Shown: positions 50,635 through 60,185, counted from the first letter of the stretch. The stretch: DNA of 64,000 nucleotides from Salinimicrobium gaetbulicola (GCF_042676025.1 NZ_JBHTJP010000035.1:620001-684000); one strand, 5' to 3'. Numbers and translations are program-made. The notes: generated by a model from the sequence alone, not told the origin.

Positions 50635-53631
50635 TTAGAAATTTATTCTTAAGCCCAGGTTGTACGTTGCAGACAGGGGATATACGTTCCTGTCGATCCC
50701 TGCTACTACAATTCCTCCATCATTCACCTCACCATTAACTTCTGGTGAGAATCCGTTATATTCGAATGAAGTAAAAGGGTTTTGGGCATTTACATAGACG
50801 GTGAGATCTTGCCAAAGGGCGTTATTTCTTAATATGCTACCTGGAATACTATAACCTAATTGAATATTTCTTATTCTAAAGTAGTCTCCTTCCTCTACAT
50901 AAAAAGAACTGGGTCTTGAAGAATTTTGATCGGAATTAGGGGCCGGATAATCGTTAACCTGGCTACCAGGAGTCCATCTGTTCTCATAGAAATCTAGATC
51001 CCAACTTTCGTTTCCGAATCTGGAATTGCGATTAAAATTGTAAATTTCGTTTCCTGTTACTCCTTGAAAATCCATGCTGAAGTCAATTTGCTTGTATTCA
51101 ATATTAAATCCAAATCCGTATGTGTAATCAGGGATCGGACTTCCAAGGAAAGTTTTGTCATCTTCGCCAATTTGACCATCCCCATTAAGGTCTGCGAATC
51201 TAAAGGCTCCTACCCGAGAACCGAGTTCATCTGCTTCGGCCTGATTTTGTATAACGCCGTCTACTTGGTATCCATAGTAAGCACCAATTTCAGACCCTTT
51301 CTCTAAACGCACAATTGGATTTCCAAAAAGGCCTGGTCCTGTATTTAAGAACGAGGAGCCAATAACTTCGGTAATCTCGTTATTAATTGTTGTTACATTA
51401 CCATACAGGCTGTAGCTAAAATCGTCATTGATATAATTACTCCAGTTAAGAGAAACCTCCACACCTGAATTTCTGAAGCTTCCTGCGTTTGTTAGAAGGT
51501 TTGTATTTGTAGCACCTGATGAGGCCAACTGGGAAATGCTGAATACCGCATCCTGGGTTTCCCGGTTATAATAATTAACCTCACCGTTAAGCTTTTGATT
51601 GAAAAGTGCGAATTCTACACCCAGATCATATTCTTCAACCATTTCCCAAAATATGCTTGGATCTGAAAATTCACTAATGGAACGGCTAATAGCAGAGCGT
51701 TCTCCAAAAAAGTAAATATCAGGGTTGGTTGCGGTAATATCAAACCCGCGTGGTACACTTGCATTTCCAAGCCGTCCCCAACTTCCTTTTAATTTCAAGG
51801 TGTTTATGATATCAGAGTTGTTGAGGAAATTCTCGTTGGAAACAATCCATCCTAAACCAACCGACGGAAAGATCTCAGTATTATTTTCTGAAGGGAAACT
51901 TGAAGATCCATCACGACGGACGGTCGCATTCATCAAATATTTATTATCCAGTTTGTATTGAATACGAGCGAAAAGAGATTCAAAGCGTGTTTTAGAACCT
52001 TCATCTGAAAGTGATTCAGAATCTACATCACCCAAATCCAGGTATAGTACAGCATCGTTACCATTATATTCCACACCATTCGCAGAACCTTCTAATCTAT
52101 AAAAGGATCTTTCCTCCTGGGAAAAACCTCCCAAAATCGTAATGTCATGTTTTCCGAAAGTTTCATCCCATGTTATTATATTTTCCCATAACCAATTTTC
52201 TCTTTCTGCACTACTTCTTGTTAAAGAACTCAAGTCAGATCCCTGGGTTGTACTAATACGATATTCCGGAGTATAACGGAAAGCTTTGGTGTCGGTATTA
52301 TCACCAGAAAAGCTAATTCTAAATTGTAAACTTTCAATTGGGTTTATTTCGGCATAAACATTTGCCAGAACCCTCTGACCATCAGATTTCCCTCTGAAAA
52401 AGTCCAGGGTTCCTCTTGGGTTTGCAAAATCTCCTACTCCTTGCGGAGAGCCATATGATCCATCCTCTTTAAAAGCGTTGAACAATGGTGGAGCTATATA
52501 GGCCTGGTAAAATGGTTCATTTGAATCATTACTTCTGGAATCAGTATAGGCAACAGAACCTCCTAACGAGAAATAGTCGTTCAATTCGGTGTCAAGTGAA
52601 AGTCGCCCGGTTACCCGGGTGAAATCGTTTCCTGAATTAATATTTTTACCCGCATCTAAAATTCCATCTTCACTGAAATATCCTAAACTCACATAGTAAT
52701 TGGTTTTTTCAGATGAACCCGCCACAGACAGGTTATGTGAAGTAATCATAGGTGTTTCCTTTAATATTTCATCAAACCAGTCTGTATCTGCTGAATAATC
52801 ATTTGGGGAAAGGAAATTTGTGGAACCTTCGAAAGCCTGCTTTTCATTATAAAGTTCTATATATTGACCAGTATTAACAAGATCTGGAATATTGGTAACC
52901 TGTTTAAATCCGGTATAACCGTCATAACCCACAGAAACACCTTCTCCTCGTTTTCCAGATTTGGTTTCTATAACAATTACTCCGTTTGCAGCTCTTATTC
53001 CGTAAATGGCAGCACTTGATGCATCTTTTAGTATGTTAAGGCTTTTGATATCAGCACTGTTTAAGTAGTCGATATTATCTGTCAACACCCCATCTACTAC
53101 GTAAAGCGGACTGGCGTTACTAACACTACCAACACCGCGGATTTTAATGTTAGGGGAAGCACCGGGTCTTCCGGAGTTGGTGATATTTACCCCGGCTACT
53201 TTACCCTGAACAGAACTAATAGGATTTACATTTGGTTGTTTTGTAAGTTCTTCTCCTTCTACAATTGCAATAGAACCAGTAATGTCTTGTTTTTGTTGAG
53301 TTCCATAACCCACCACTACCACTTCACTAAGTTCAGCAGCAGATTCTGTTAAGTTTACAGTATATTCATTTTGATTGCCTACATTGATTTCCTGTGCCTC
53401 GAAACCTAAAAAAGTAACGCGAAAGACATCACCAACTTCAACTTTTTCTAAGGTGAAGTTCCCGTCAAAATCGGTGATATCAAATATATTCTTGTCTATC
53501 ACCTTCACTTCTGCCCCCGGCAGAGGCATTCCTTGTGGATCTAATATTTGTCCTGAAATTGTTTTGGTCTGTTGTGCAAAGACAGGATTTAAGATCAGAA
53601 ATGCGAAAATTAAAAGTAACTTATTTTTCAT
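50635..53631 (-). CDS. SusC/RagA-family TonB-linked outer-membrane transporter
   Basis: The 998-residue protein has a signal peptide (1-19, ending PVFAQ). The N-terminal CarboxypepD_reg domain has SGQILDPQGMPLPGAEVKV and GNFTLEKVEVGDVFRVTFLGFE. The TonB box region ELSEVVVVGYGTQQK precedes the plug with the ITNSGRPGASPNIKIRGVGS signature, YVVDGVLTDN and DASSAAIYGIRAANGVI. The barrel ends in YNLGLRINF. The order and motifs are those of SusC proper. It is the first gene of the polysaccharide operon behind the -7 box at 53741. The transported glycan is unknown. Confidence 0.96.
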   Translation of the reverse strand: MKNKLLLIFAFLILNPVFAQQTKTISGQILDPQGMPLPGAEVKVIDKNIFDITDFDGNFTLEKVEVGDVFRVTFLGFEAQEINVGNQNEYTVNLTESAAELSEVVVVGYGTQQKQDITGSIAIVEGEELTKQPNVNPISSVQGKVAGVNITNSGRPGASPNIKIRGVGSVSNASPLYVVDGVLTDNIDYLNSADIKSLNILKDASSAAIYGIRAANGVIVIETKSGKRGEGVSVGYDGYTGFKQVTNIPDLVNTGQYIELYNEKQAFEGSTNFLSPNDYSADTDWFDEILKETPMITSHNLSVAGSSEKTNYYVSLGYFSEDGILDAGKNINSGNDFTRVTGRLSLDTELNDYFSLGGSVAYTDSRSNDSNEPFYQAYIAPPLFNAFKEDGSYGSPQGVGDFANPRGTLDFFRGKSDGQRVLANVYAEINPIESLQFRISFSGDNTDTKAFRYTPEYRISTTQGSDLSSLTRSSAERENWLWENIITWDETFGKHDITILGGFSQEERSFYRLEGSANGVEYNGNDAVLYLDLGDVDSESLSDEGSKTRFESLFARIQYKLDNKYLMNATVRRDGSSSFPSENNTEIFPSVGLGWIVSNENFLNNSDIINTLKLKGSWGRLGNASVPRGFDITATNPDIYFFGERSAISRSISEFSDPSIFWEMVEEYDLGVEFALFNQKLNGEVNYYNRETQDAVFSISQLASSGATNTNLLTNAGSFRNSGVEVSLNWSNYINDDFSYSLYGNVTTINNEITEVIGSSFLNTGPGLFGNPIVRLEKGSEIGAYYGYQVDGVIQNQAEADELGSRVGAFRFADLNGDGQIGEDDKTFLGSPIPDYTYGFGFNIEYKQIDFSMDFQGVTGNEIYNFNRNSRFGNESWDLDFYENRWTPGSQVNDYPAPNSDQNSSRPSSFYVEEGDYFRIRNIQLGYSIPGSILRNNALWQDLTVYVNAQNPFTSFEYNGFSPEVNGEVNDGGIVVAGIDRNVYPLSATYNLGLRINF

Positions 53632-53740
53632 ACGATCAGTTATTTATGAATTCTTACCGAAAGTACAGCCGTTTTCCAGTTCTCCGAAATCGATATAGTA
53701 CACAACTAATACTTCAGAAGAAATTCTATTTTAAGTGACT

Positions 53741-53748
53741 CAAAATTA
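53741..53748 (-). promoter_or_regulatory. -7 box of the SusC operon
   Basis: On the minus strand the sequence TAATTTTG (53748 to 53741) matches TAnnTTTG. It is about 110 nt upstream of the SusC ATG, so the transcript would have a long leader of about 100 nt. No exact -33 TTG is seen, as expected if an activator is needed. Confidence 0.5.
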
Positions 53749-53851
53749 GCGATTTAAAACAGAGATGAAGTAGTTGAAAATGTTAATTTAAGATAATGAC
53801 GTAGTAATGTTGTAGTGGAAAACTCCCTAATTAAGAGTTTTGAATCTTTAT

Positions 53852-56587
53852 TTAAAAATTCTTGATAAGGTAATTAGACAGATTCTCCTGGCTGTCCAAT
53901 TCCATTTTTTTTCGTAATCGATACCGGTGAACTTCAACCCCTCTAACCGATTTTCCCATCAAAGGAGCTATCTCCTTGGAGGTCAGATTCATTTTTAAAT
54001 ACGAGCACAGTTTTAGATCCTTACTTGTTAAATGAGGAAAACTTTCAAGAAGGTCTTTAGAGAAGTCTTCATGAACCTCCTTGAAATTCGTTTCAAAAAC
54101 CTGCCATTCATCTTTATTCTTAATGGCCTGGTTTATTTTGGTCATGATATGTTTCAATCGGTATTGGTTGGAGAATTTATCTTTGTCCTTGTTAAGTTCT
54201 CCCTGAATGTCCATTAACACCTCGTTCTTCTTTGCTGCCATCATAGTAGTGTTGGCGAGCTCCTTCCGCTTTATCATTATTTCGTCTTTCAGACGTTTTT
54301 TCTCCAGCCTTTCAATCCTTTCGCGGTGTTCCCTTTCCAGCCTCTGCTCTAAAAGATGCTGATGTTTTTTAAGCTTACGTTTATTGATTGTGTAAACCAC
54401 TACTATTGTTGCCAGGATCAAAAAGGCGTAAACAACTAACATGAGGTTTGAAAGATACCAAGGCGAGTCTACAACAAACTTGAATTTTGTTACCTCAGAA
54501 TAAGTTCCCTGAGGACCTAAAGCGAAAAGTTTTAACTGATAATCCCCTTGGGATAAATTCTGAAATGTCAGTTTTCCATCAATAATATGGCCTTCAATGT
54601 TTTGTTCCCCTGATAATTCATAATGTAATTCCGCCGCATCAGAATCGGGAAGCCCTGCTAAAAAAGTAAGTTGGCGTGCACTATTATAAGGGATTGTAGG
54701 GGAATCAGTTAGGTCATATCTTTGTTTTAGATCTATTACTCCTTTAATGACCGGTTGGCTAAGTTGAACTTCAGATCGAGAATCAATAAGCGCATTTAAA
54801 TCAATTTTCGCGAAGCCATCCTTGAGGGTAAGATAAAATATTGAGTCTTTTGCTTTGATCATTCGTTCGTTCCCTTTGACCGTTCGCATATTCAATTCCT
54901 TGAAACTGACCTCTAACTCAGTATCTCTGAAATTGGTGAATTTTATATCATTAGTTAGTCTATCCCTAAACCAATATCCCAGTTCATCTTCAAGTAATAA
55001 TTCATGATTCCTATAATTCTTAAGGTCCTTGAAAAGTTCAAGGGTGTCCTTGAACTTGTTATACTGATACCAATCCTTATTTTTTAAAATCGCGATTTGT
55101 CCATTCAACTTGAATATTTTGAGCCTGTGATTTAGGCCTTTTTGTTCATGGCCTATTTGGTCTTTAAAGCTGATCTCGTCTAGAGAGGAATTAATTCCTA
55201 ACCTATATATTCCCTCATTTGCGTGTTCAGCCCAGATAACTGAAGGCCCTTCAAAAATGATCTTTTTAACTGGGAAATTAAGTTCTGTGAATTCTCTCAT
55301 CTCTCCCGAAGGTTCATAAATGCTTATTCCCGTATAATTGCCGATGAGGTAAGTATTGGTGCGATCCTTAACCGGAATGATCTGAAAGCTTCCTGTTCTG
55401 TTTTCTATGACTTTGAAGGTATCGTCAACAACTTTATAAGTTCCTGAATTATGATTACTGTAAAGTACATCATCCAGCACTTCAAGGTTCCAGGAGTGTC
55501 CCTGAGCACCTTTGATCATTGTAATTCCATTATTGTCTAACCGGTAGACCCCTGTATTGCTGGCGGCATACAGGCTATTTCTGTAAAATGCGAGATCGTA
55601 TACCGCTCCAAGTTCTCCAGTATGATCAGTGTAAAATTTTATTGGAGAAGCCAGGTCTATCTCATCAATTCCGTTATCAAGGCCTAGCCAGACTTTTCCG
55701 TTTCTTTTCGCCATCCCCAATACCGTATTGTTTTGAAGTCCGCTCTCACGGTTAAATATTGAGGTGTTGCCTGTTTCTATATTATGAAGGATCAAACCAT
55801 TTCTAAGGGTTGCAATTAACAACTCATTCTGGCTGAATTTTGTGAGATGGTTGAATTCAAAATCAGATAGGAGCCTGTTTAATTCATTGCTATGATAAGT
55901 TGTAACTGAACTGCCATCAAATTTATACAACTTTTTTGCGGTCCCTATGAACAGATCATCTCCCACGACCTCTAGATCTAAAACTCTTTTCCCGGATAAG
56001 ATTTCCTGGTTCGGGAGTGTATTGAGGCTTCCGTCGGTTTCTAGGTAGAATAAGCCTTCTTTCCCAACGGCGATCAATAAACGATCGTTAAAAACGATCA
56101 TTTTGTTGGAAACAATTTCCTTTATGGGTTTAATCTTTCCTTTCTTATACTCGTAAATGGCCCCGAAAGAGCGAAAGTATATTGCATCCTTATAAGTTAA
56201 GATCTCCCAAAATTCTTCACTTTGCAGCGTGTATTCCTTTAGTAAAGACATTAGGGATGTATAGTGCATTTCCCCTTTTAAATCACGTGACCAATACCCA
56301 AATTCCTGGTAGGATCCCGTATATATTCGCTCGCCATGTGGAAGAACTGATCGAATGATTCCTCCGGTATCTAATTGGAATAATTCCCATGTCAGTCCAT
56401 CAAAACTTAACAGCCCCTGGTTATTTGCAGCATAAATAATTCCTGAATCATCTATGGCTAGATCCCAATTTTGACTTGCACCATTATATTCAATTGAAGT
56501 ATGATTTTGTATAGGAGGGATTAGTTCTTGTGCTGAAGCGATACAGCTCATAAATATCAATAAAACAGATATATATGAAGTTCTCAT
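53852..56587 (-). CDS. membrane-spanning propeller sensor with cytoplasmic LuxR-type HTH
   Basis: The 911-residue protein has a signal peptide (1-19, ending IASAQ) and a periplasmic beta-propeller of Reg_prop type (about 30-600, repeats such as IDDSGIIYAANNQGLLSFDG). A Y_Y_Y-like domain follows (about 620-695) and then one membrane helix at about 700-722 (LMLVVYAFLILATIVVV). A cytoplasmic coiled coil leads to an HTH of LuxR/GerE type in the last 65 residues (LTSKDLKLCSYLKMNLTSKEIA, then the recognition helix). It lacks kinase and receiver domains, so unlike hybrid two-component systems it would link ligand binding directly to DNA binding. It is encoded next to SusC and is the obvious regulator of the locus. 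Confidence 0.88.
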   Translation of the reverse strand: MRTSYISVLLIFMSCIASAQELIPPIQNHTSIEYNGASQNWDLAIDDSGIIYAANNQGLLSFDGLTWELFQLDTGGIIRSVLPHGERIYTGSYQEFGYWSRDLKGEMHYTSLMSLLKEYTLQSEEFWEILTYKDAIYFRSFGAIYEYKKGKIKPIKEIVSNKMIVFNDRLLIAVGKEGLFYLETDGSLNTLPNQEILSGKRVLDLEVVGDDLFIGTAKKLYKFDGSSVTTYHSNELNRLLSDFEFNHLTKFSQNELLIATLRNGLILHNIETGNTSIFNRESGLQNNTVLGMAKRNGKVWLGLDNGIDEIDLASPIKFYTDHTGELGAVYDLAFYRNSLYAASNTGVYRLDNNGITMIKGAQGHSWNLEVLDDVLYSNHNSGTYKVVDDTFKVIENRTGSFQIIPVKDRTNTYLIGNYTGISIYEPSGEMREFTELNFPVKKIIFEGPSVIWAEHANEGIYRLGINSSLDEISFKDQIGHEQKGLNHRLKIFKLNGQIAILKNKDWYQYNKFKDTLELFKDLKNYRNHELLLEDELGYWFRDRLTNDIKFTNFRDTELEVSFKELNMRTVKGNERMIKAKDSIFYLTLKDGFAKIDLNALIDSRSEVQLSQPVIKGVIDLKQRYDLTDSPTIPYNSARQLTFLAGLPDSDAAELHYELSGEQNIEGHIIDGKLTFQNLSQGDYQLKLFALGPQGTYSEVTKFKFVVDSPWYLSNLMLVVYAFLILATIVVVYTINKRKLKKHQHLLEQRLEREHRERIERLEKKRLKDEIMIKRKELANTTMMAAKKNEVLMDIQGELNKDKDKFSNQYRLKHIMTKINQAIKNKDEWQVFETNFKEVHEDFSKDLLESFPHLTSKDLKLCSYLKMNLTSKEIAPLMGKSVRGVEVHRYRLRKKMELDSQENLSNYLIKNF

Positions 56588-56636
56588 TCGTAGGTAGATT
56601 TGAATTGAGCAGTTTTTGATGTGGTAAATTTAGGCG

Positions 56637-56644
56637 CAAAAGTA
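56637..56644 (-). promoter_or_regulatory. -7 box of the propeller-HTH regulator gene
   Basis: On the minus strand TACTTTTG (56644 to 56637) matches TAnnTTTG, 49 nt before the ATG at 56587. The stretch is shared with the divergent sulfatase promoter, so both could be controlled together. Confidence 0.5.
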
Positions 56645-56704
56645 TTTAATTTTTTCTAGTTTTACCTTGATTTGAATTACACTTTTGGAAGAATGATCTC
56701 TAAA

Positions 56705-58378
56705 ATGAATTTCTGCAGAAACCTGCTATTTATTTTTTTATTTCTTGGTCTTGTTTCTTGTGAAGAAGAAAACAGGAAGGGAATTCCCAGTGAGGTTAAG
56801 AGGCCTAACATTGTTTTTATTATGAGCGATGATCACGCCACCCAGGCTATTAGCGCATATGGTCATCCGGTAAGCCAGCTGGCGCCAACCCCTAATATTG
56901 ACAGAATTGCAAAAAATGGCGCCAGGTTTAATAATAACTTTTGTACCAATTCTATATGTGGACCAAGCCGTGCGGTGATCCTAACAGGAAAGCACAGCCA
57001 TATAAACGGATTTAGAATGAATGGGGAGGTTTTTGATGGATCTCAACCAACCTTACCTAAGTTTCTTCAAAAAGCGGGATACCAAACTGCTCTCTTCGGA
57101 AAGTGGCATCTTCATGGTCAACCGGAAGGATTTGACGAATGGGAAGTTCTCGTTGACCAGGGGAATTATTATAATCCGGATTTCATGACCGAAAATGACA
57201 CCGTTAGGCTTGAAGGTTATACCACAGATATTATTACAGAAATGGGGCTATCCTGGCTTAAGGAAAATGCTAAAAAGGACAAACCTTTCCTTTTAATGGT
57301 TCAGCATAAAGCTCCACACCGAAACTGGATGCCGGCCCCCCGACATTTAACTTTATATGATTCTGTCGTCTTTCCCCTTCCTGAAACATACTTCTCTAAA
57401 CATGAAGGTCAGGTTGCTGCTCAGCAACAGTTGCAAACCATCTATGAAGATATGTATGAAGGTCATGATCTGAAATTGAGTGTTGAAAAGGGAAGTGATT
57501 CTTTGAGACACAACCCCTGGAGATCTGATTTTGAAAGAATGACTCCGGAGCAACGTAAAACCTGGAATGACGCTTATCGTCCTAAAAACGATGCTTTTCA
57601 CGAAGCTAATTATACAGGATGGGATCTCGCGGAATGGAAGGGGCAGAGATATCTTCGTGACTACCTTGCTACAGTAGCTTCGGTAGATGAGGGAGTAGGA
57701 AAGATATTGGATTATCTCGAGGAACAGGGTCTGGACGAGAACACTATAATTGTATATACCACAGATCAGGGATTTTATCTGGGTGAAAAAGGCTTTTTTG
57801 ACAAGCGCTTCATGTATGAGGAGTCTCTGGCTATGCCTTTGTTGGTTCAATACCCGAAGGAAATTCCGGCAGGAACAACGATCGATGCCCTGACCCAAAA
57901 CTTAGATTTCGCTCCAACCTTTTTAGATTACGCAGGGGCAGAAATTCCTAAAGCCATGCAAGGAAAATCCCTCAGACCGGTTTTAAATAGATCCGCGAAG
58001 GATGAGGATTTCAGAAATGCGGTTTACTATCATTATTATGATTTCCCGGCGTTTCATATGGTGAAAAGACATTATGGAATTCGCACGAACAGGTATAAAT
58101 TGATACATTTTTATGATGATATCGATGAATGGGAATTGTACGATCTTAAAAAAGATCCTTCAGAACAAAACAACCTCTATGAGTCTAAAGATTATGCAGG
58201 TATTCAAAAGCAACTTCATCAAAGCCTGGATTCGCTGCAAAAGGTCTATAGGGTGACAGAAAAGGAATTCGCTCAAACCCCTCCTGAAAAAGTTAACAGG
58301 GCCTATAAAAATTTTGCGAACCTGGCCGGAGAAGACCCCAAGGATTACCCTGACTTTAAATATGAATCTAAGGATTAA
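56705..58378 (+). CDS. Cys-type type I sulfatase, exported lipoprotein
   Basis: The 557-residue protein has lipobox LGLVSC (Cys19 from the ATG at 56705; ATG 56693 is also in frame). Metal ligands are in MSDDHATQ (Asp42 and Asp43). ICGPSRAVILTGK carries Cys85 in the C-x-P-S-R motif that is oxidised to formylglycine. GKWHLHG, VQHKAPHRNW, YTTDQGFYLGEKGFFDKRFMYEE and SEQNNLY near the end are further alpha/beta sulfatase landmarks. It hydrolyses sulfate esters from sugars. It needs FGE or anSME, and the FGE at 41562 is the only one here. It is divergent from the regulator and probably part of the locus. Confidence 0.93.
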   Translation: MNFCRNLLFIFLFLGLVSCEEENRKGIPSEVKRPNIVFIMSDDHATQAISAYGHPVSQLAPTPNIDRIAKNGARFNNNFCTNSICGPSRAVILTGKHSHINGFRMNGEVFDGSQPTLPKFLQKAGYQTALFGKWHLHGQPEGFDEWEVLVDQGNYYNPDFMTENDTVRLEGYTTDIITEMGLSWLKENAKKDKPFLLMVQHKAPHRNWMPAPRHLTLYDSVVFPLPETYFSKHEGQVAAQQQLQTIYEDMYEGHDLKLSVEKGSDSLRHNPWRSDFERMTPEQRKTWNDAYRPKNDAFHEANYTGWDLAEWKGQRYLRDYLATVASVDEGVGKILDYLEEQGLDENTIIVYTTDQGFYLGEKGFFDKRFMYEESLAMPLLVQYPKEIPAGTTIDALTQNLDFAPTFLDYAGAEIPKAMQGKSLRPVLNRSAKDEDFRNAVYYHYYDFPAFHMVKRHYGIRTNRYKLIHFYDDIDEWELYDLKKDPSEQNNLYESKDYAGIQKQLHQSLDSLQKVYRVTEKEFAQTPPEKVNRAYKNFANLAGEDPKDYPDFKYESKD

Positions 58379-58403
58379 TAATTTTCGATTACCCTACACT
58401 TTT

Positions 58404-58440
58404 AAGAGCTCTTTCTTCGGAAAGGGCTTTTATATTTTTT
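58404..58440 (+). terminator. terminator of the sulfatase gene
   Basis: AGAGCTCTTTC-TTCG-GAAAGGGCTTTT forms a stem with the very stable UUCG tetraloop, two G-T/mismatch positions and a T-rich tail. It begins 25 nt after the stop codon. Confidence 0.75.
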
Positions 58441-58664
58441 TGATAAACCTAAAGCGGGGAGTTAATTATCTCTTTTTGCCTGTCCAAATGAACCAGGACC
58501 ATTAGGTTCCTGCTTCTCCCTATAGTTTCCTTTACTATTTAAATAGAAGGTACAGGATGAAGAAAAAGGAAGCTGATTTAGGTATTCATTTCCGGAGGGA
58601 AAAAGATTTTAAATCAGATCAGGCTTTAAAAAAAAGAGTTTTTTATCGTTTTTTTACCATCAGG

Positions 58665-58676
58665 TGATTCCTGTCA
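58665..58676. promoter_or_regulatory. FNR/CRP-like box upstream of the OFA transporter gene
   Basis: TGATTCCTGTCA has the symmetric TGA-N6-TCA core; within the FNR consensus TTGAT-N4-ATCAA the right half has one mismatch. It lies 49 nt upstream of the ATG. A better copy occurs before pflB, which strengthens the case for shared anaerobic control. Confidence 0.5.
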
Positions 58677-58725
58677 TTTTTTCAACTTCATCACTATTCT
58701 ACCTTGGCTGCCTCAATTGATATAG

Positions 58726-60033
58726 ATGATGAAAACAAGTGAAAAATTAAAAAACAGGTGGCTTATTGCGGCTTCGGCAGTAGGTATACACATTTCGATC
58801 GGGTCGGTATACGCGTGGAGCGTATATACCAAACCCCTTATACAAAAATTCGGTTGGGAACTGGCCGACACTCAATTTACATTTAGTCTCGCAATTTTCT
58901 TTTTAGGTATTTCCGCGGCATTTCTGGGGCATTACCTGGAGAAAAAAGGGCCTAGAAGATCAGGTTTGCTTGCCGCGCTTTTCTTCGGAATAGGGATCGC
59001 CGGCTCGGGCGTTGCGATTTACTTTGAATCCATTTATCTCCTTTATTTGTTCTACGGAATTTTTGGAGGGATAGGACTCGGTTTAGGGTATATCACCCCG
59101 GTATCGACCCTGGTAAAATGGTTCCCCGATAAACGCGGATTGGCAACCGGTCTTGCCATTATGGGCTTTGGATTCGCAGCGCTCATTAGCAGTCCTGTGA
59201 TCGTATATCTTATTGATGCCGTTGGAATCGGGAATACTTTCTTTATTATGGGAAGTATCTACTTTGTTTTGATTTTGGTGTCATCACTTTACCTGGCTCC
59301 TCCGCCAAAAGACTGGGTACCTGAAGGATTCAATGTCGGATCAGACTCCGGAAAAAAAGGTGTGAAAACAGATCTTTCTCAGCTTACCGCCAACCAGGCG
59401 GTCAAGACCAAACGTTTCTGGTACCTATGGTTAATGCTTTTTATAAATATTTCCTGCGGAATTGCTATTATCTCGGTGGCTTCCCCCATGGCCCAGGAGT
59501 ATGCAGGGATGAGCGTGGTCGCAGCTGCCACCATGGTAGGTATAATGGGACTCTTTAATGGTGCAGGACGTATTGGCTGGGCAACCTTTTCAGATATTAT
59601 AGGCAGACCCATGATGTATACGCTCTTTTTCGCAATCCAGATCGTTGCGTTCTTCTTGTTGCCTACAGCCGGAAACGCATTCATCTTTCAGGCGCTCATA
59701 TTTTTGATCCTCTCTTGTTATGGTGGTGGTTTTGCAACTATTCCTGCATATATAGGAGATGTTTTTGGAACCAAAGAACTGGGTGCTATCCACGGTTATA
59801 TACTAACGGCCTGGGCGGCTGCAGGTATGGCCGGGCCATTATTTGCCGCATGGGCACGTTCCATATCAGATAATTATAATGTCACCTTATACTTTTTCGC
59901 AGGCTTGTTGTTAATAGCTCTTGTGATTTCCTTGCTCATACGTCAGGATATCAAAAAGTTACGAAGAGCAGGTTTAAAAGAACAGGAATTTACTCCTGAA
60001 ACGGCGCCTGTTATGGAGGCCGTAGAAAGTTAG
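58726..60033 (+). CDS. OFA-family MFS transporter (oxalate/formate antiporter type)
   Basis: The 435-residue protein has 12 membrane helices. The OFA phrases are GIHISIGSVYAWSVYTKPL, GIGLGLGYITPVSTLVKWFPDKRGLATGLA and YGGGFATIPAYIGDVFGTKELGAIHGYILTAWAAAG. OFA proteins exchange oxalate for formate or carry formate, lactate or pyruvate. Being next to pflB and pflA, it is most likely to handle formate, or pyruvate/lactate. The ATG at 58726 is used; an ATG one codon on is equal. Confidence 0.9.
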   Translation: MMKTSEKLKNRWLIAASAVGIHISIGSVYAWSVYTKPLIQKFGWELADTQFTFSLAIFFLGISAAFLGHYLEKKGPRRSGLLAALFFGIGIAGSGVAIYFESIYLLYLFYGIFGGIGLGLGYITPVSTLVKWFPDKRGLATGLAIMGFGFAALISSPVIVYLIDAVGIGNTFFIMGSIYFVLILVSSLYLAPPPKDWVPEGFNVGSDSGKKGVKTDLSQLTANQAVKTKRFWYLWLMLFINISCGIAIISVASPMAQEYAGMSVVAAATMVGIMGLFNGAGRIGWATFSDIIGRPMMYTLFFAIQIVAFFLLPTAGNAFIFQALIFLILSCYGGGFATIPAYIGDVFGTKELGAIHGYILTAWAAAGMAGPLFAAWARSISDNYNVTLYFFAGLLLIALVISLLIRQDIKKLRRAGLKEQEFTPETAPVMEAVES

Positions 60034-60062
60034 ATTTTAGGTTAATAGTTAATTGTTGAGAG

Positions 60063-60098
60063 ATCCCGGAAAGTCATTTTCCGGGATTTCTTTTTTTA
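60063..60098 (+). terminator. terminator of the OFA transporter gene
   Basis: ATCCCGGAAA (60063-60072) pairs perfectly with its complement (60078-60087), followed by TTCT and seven T residues. It separates the transporter transcript from pflB. Confidence 0.88.
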
Positions 60099-60173
60099 TT
60101 TTATTACTACAACGATTTCGAAATCAATTACTTATTAACTAAAACGTTTGAAGCTGTTTTCGCCCTGAGAAAC

Positions 60174-60185
60174 TGATTTAGATCA
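60174..60185. promoter_or_regulatory. FNR/CRP-like box upstream of pflB
   Basis: TGATTTAGATCA fits the TGAT-N4-ATCA core of the FNR consensus completely and is 103 nt before the pflB ATG. FNR-type sites of this shape commonly control pfl genes in other bacteria. No CRP/FNR gene lies in the window. Confidence 0.6.

Larger units (their letters stand above)
58379..58725. other. 347-nt gap with terminator and FNR/CRP-like box
   Basis: It contains the sulfatase terminator (58404-58440) and a TGA-N6-TCA box (58665-58676) 49 nt before the OFA transporter ATG. The rest, including a 63-codon frame at its left end, shows nothing that supports a gene. Confidence 0.5.

Noticed and set aside
57353..57898. 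181-codon minus-strand open frame
   Set aside because: It is wholly inside the sulfatase gene on the opposite strand; the sulfatase keeps all its motifs.
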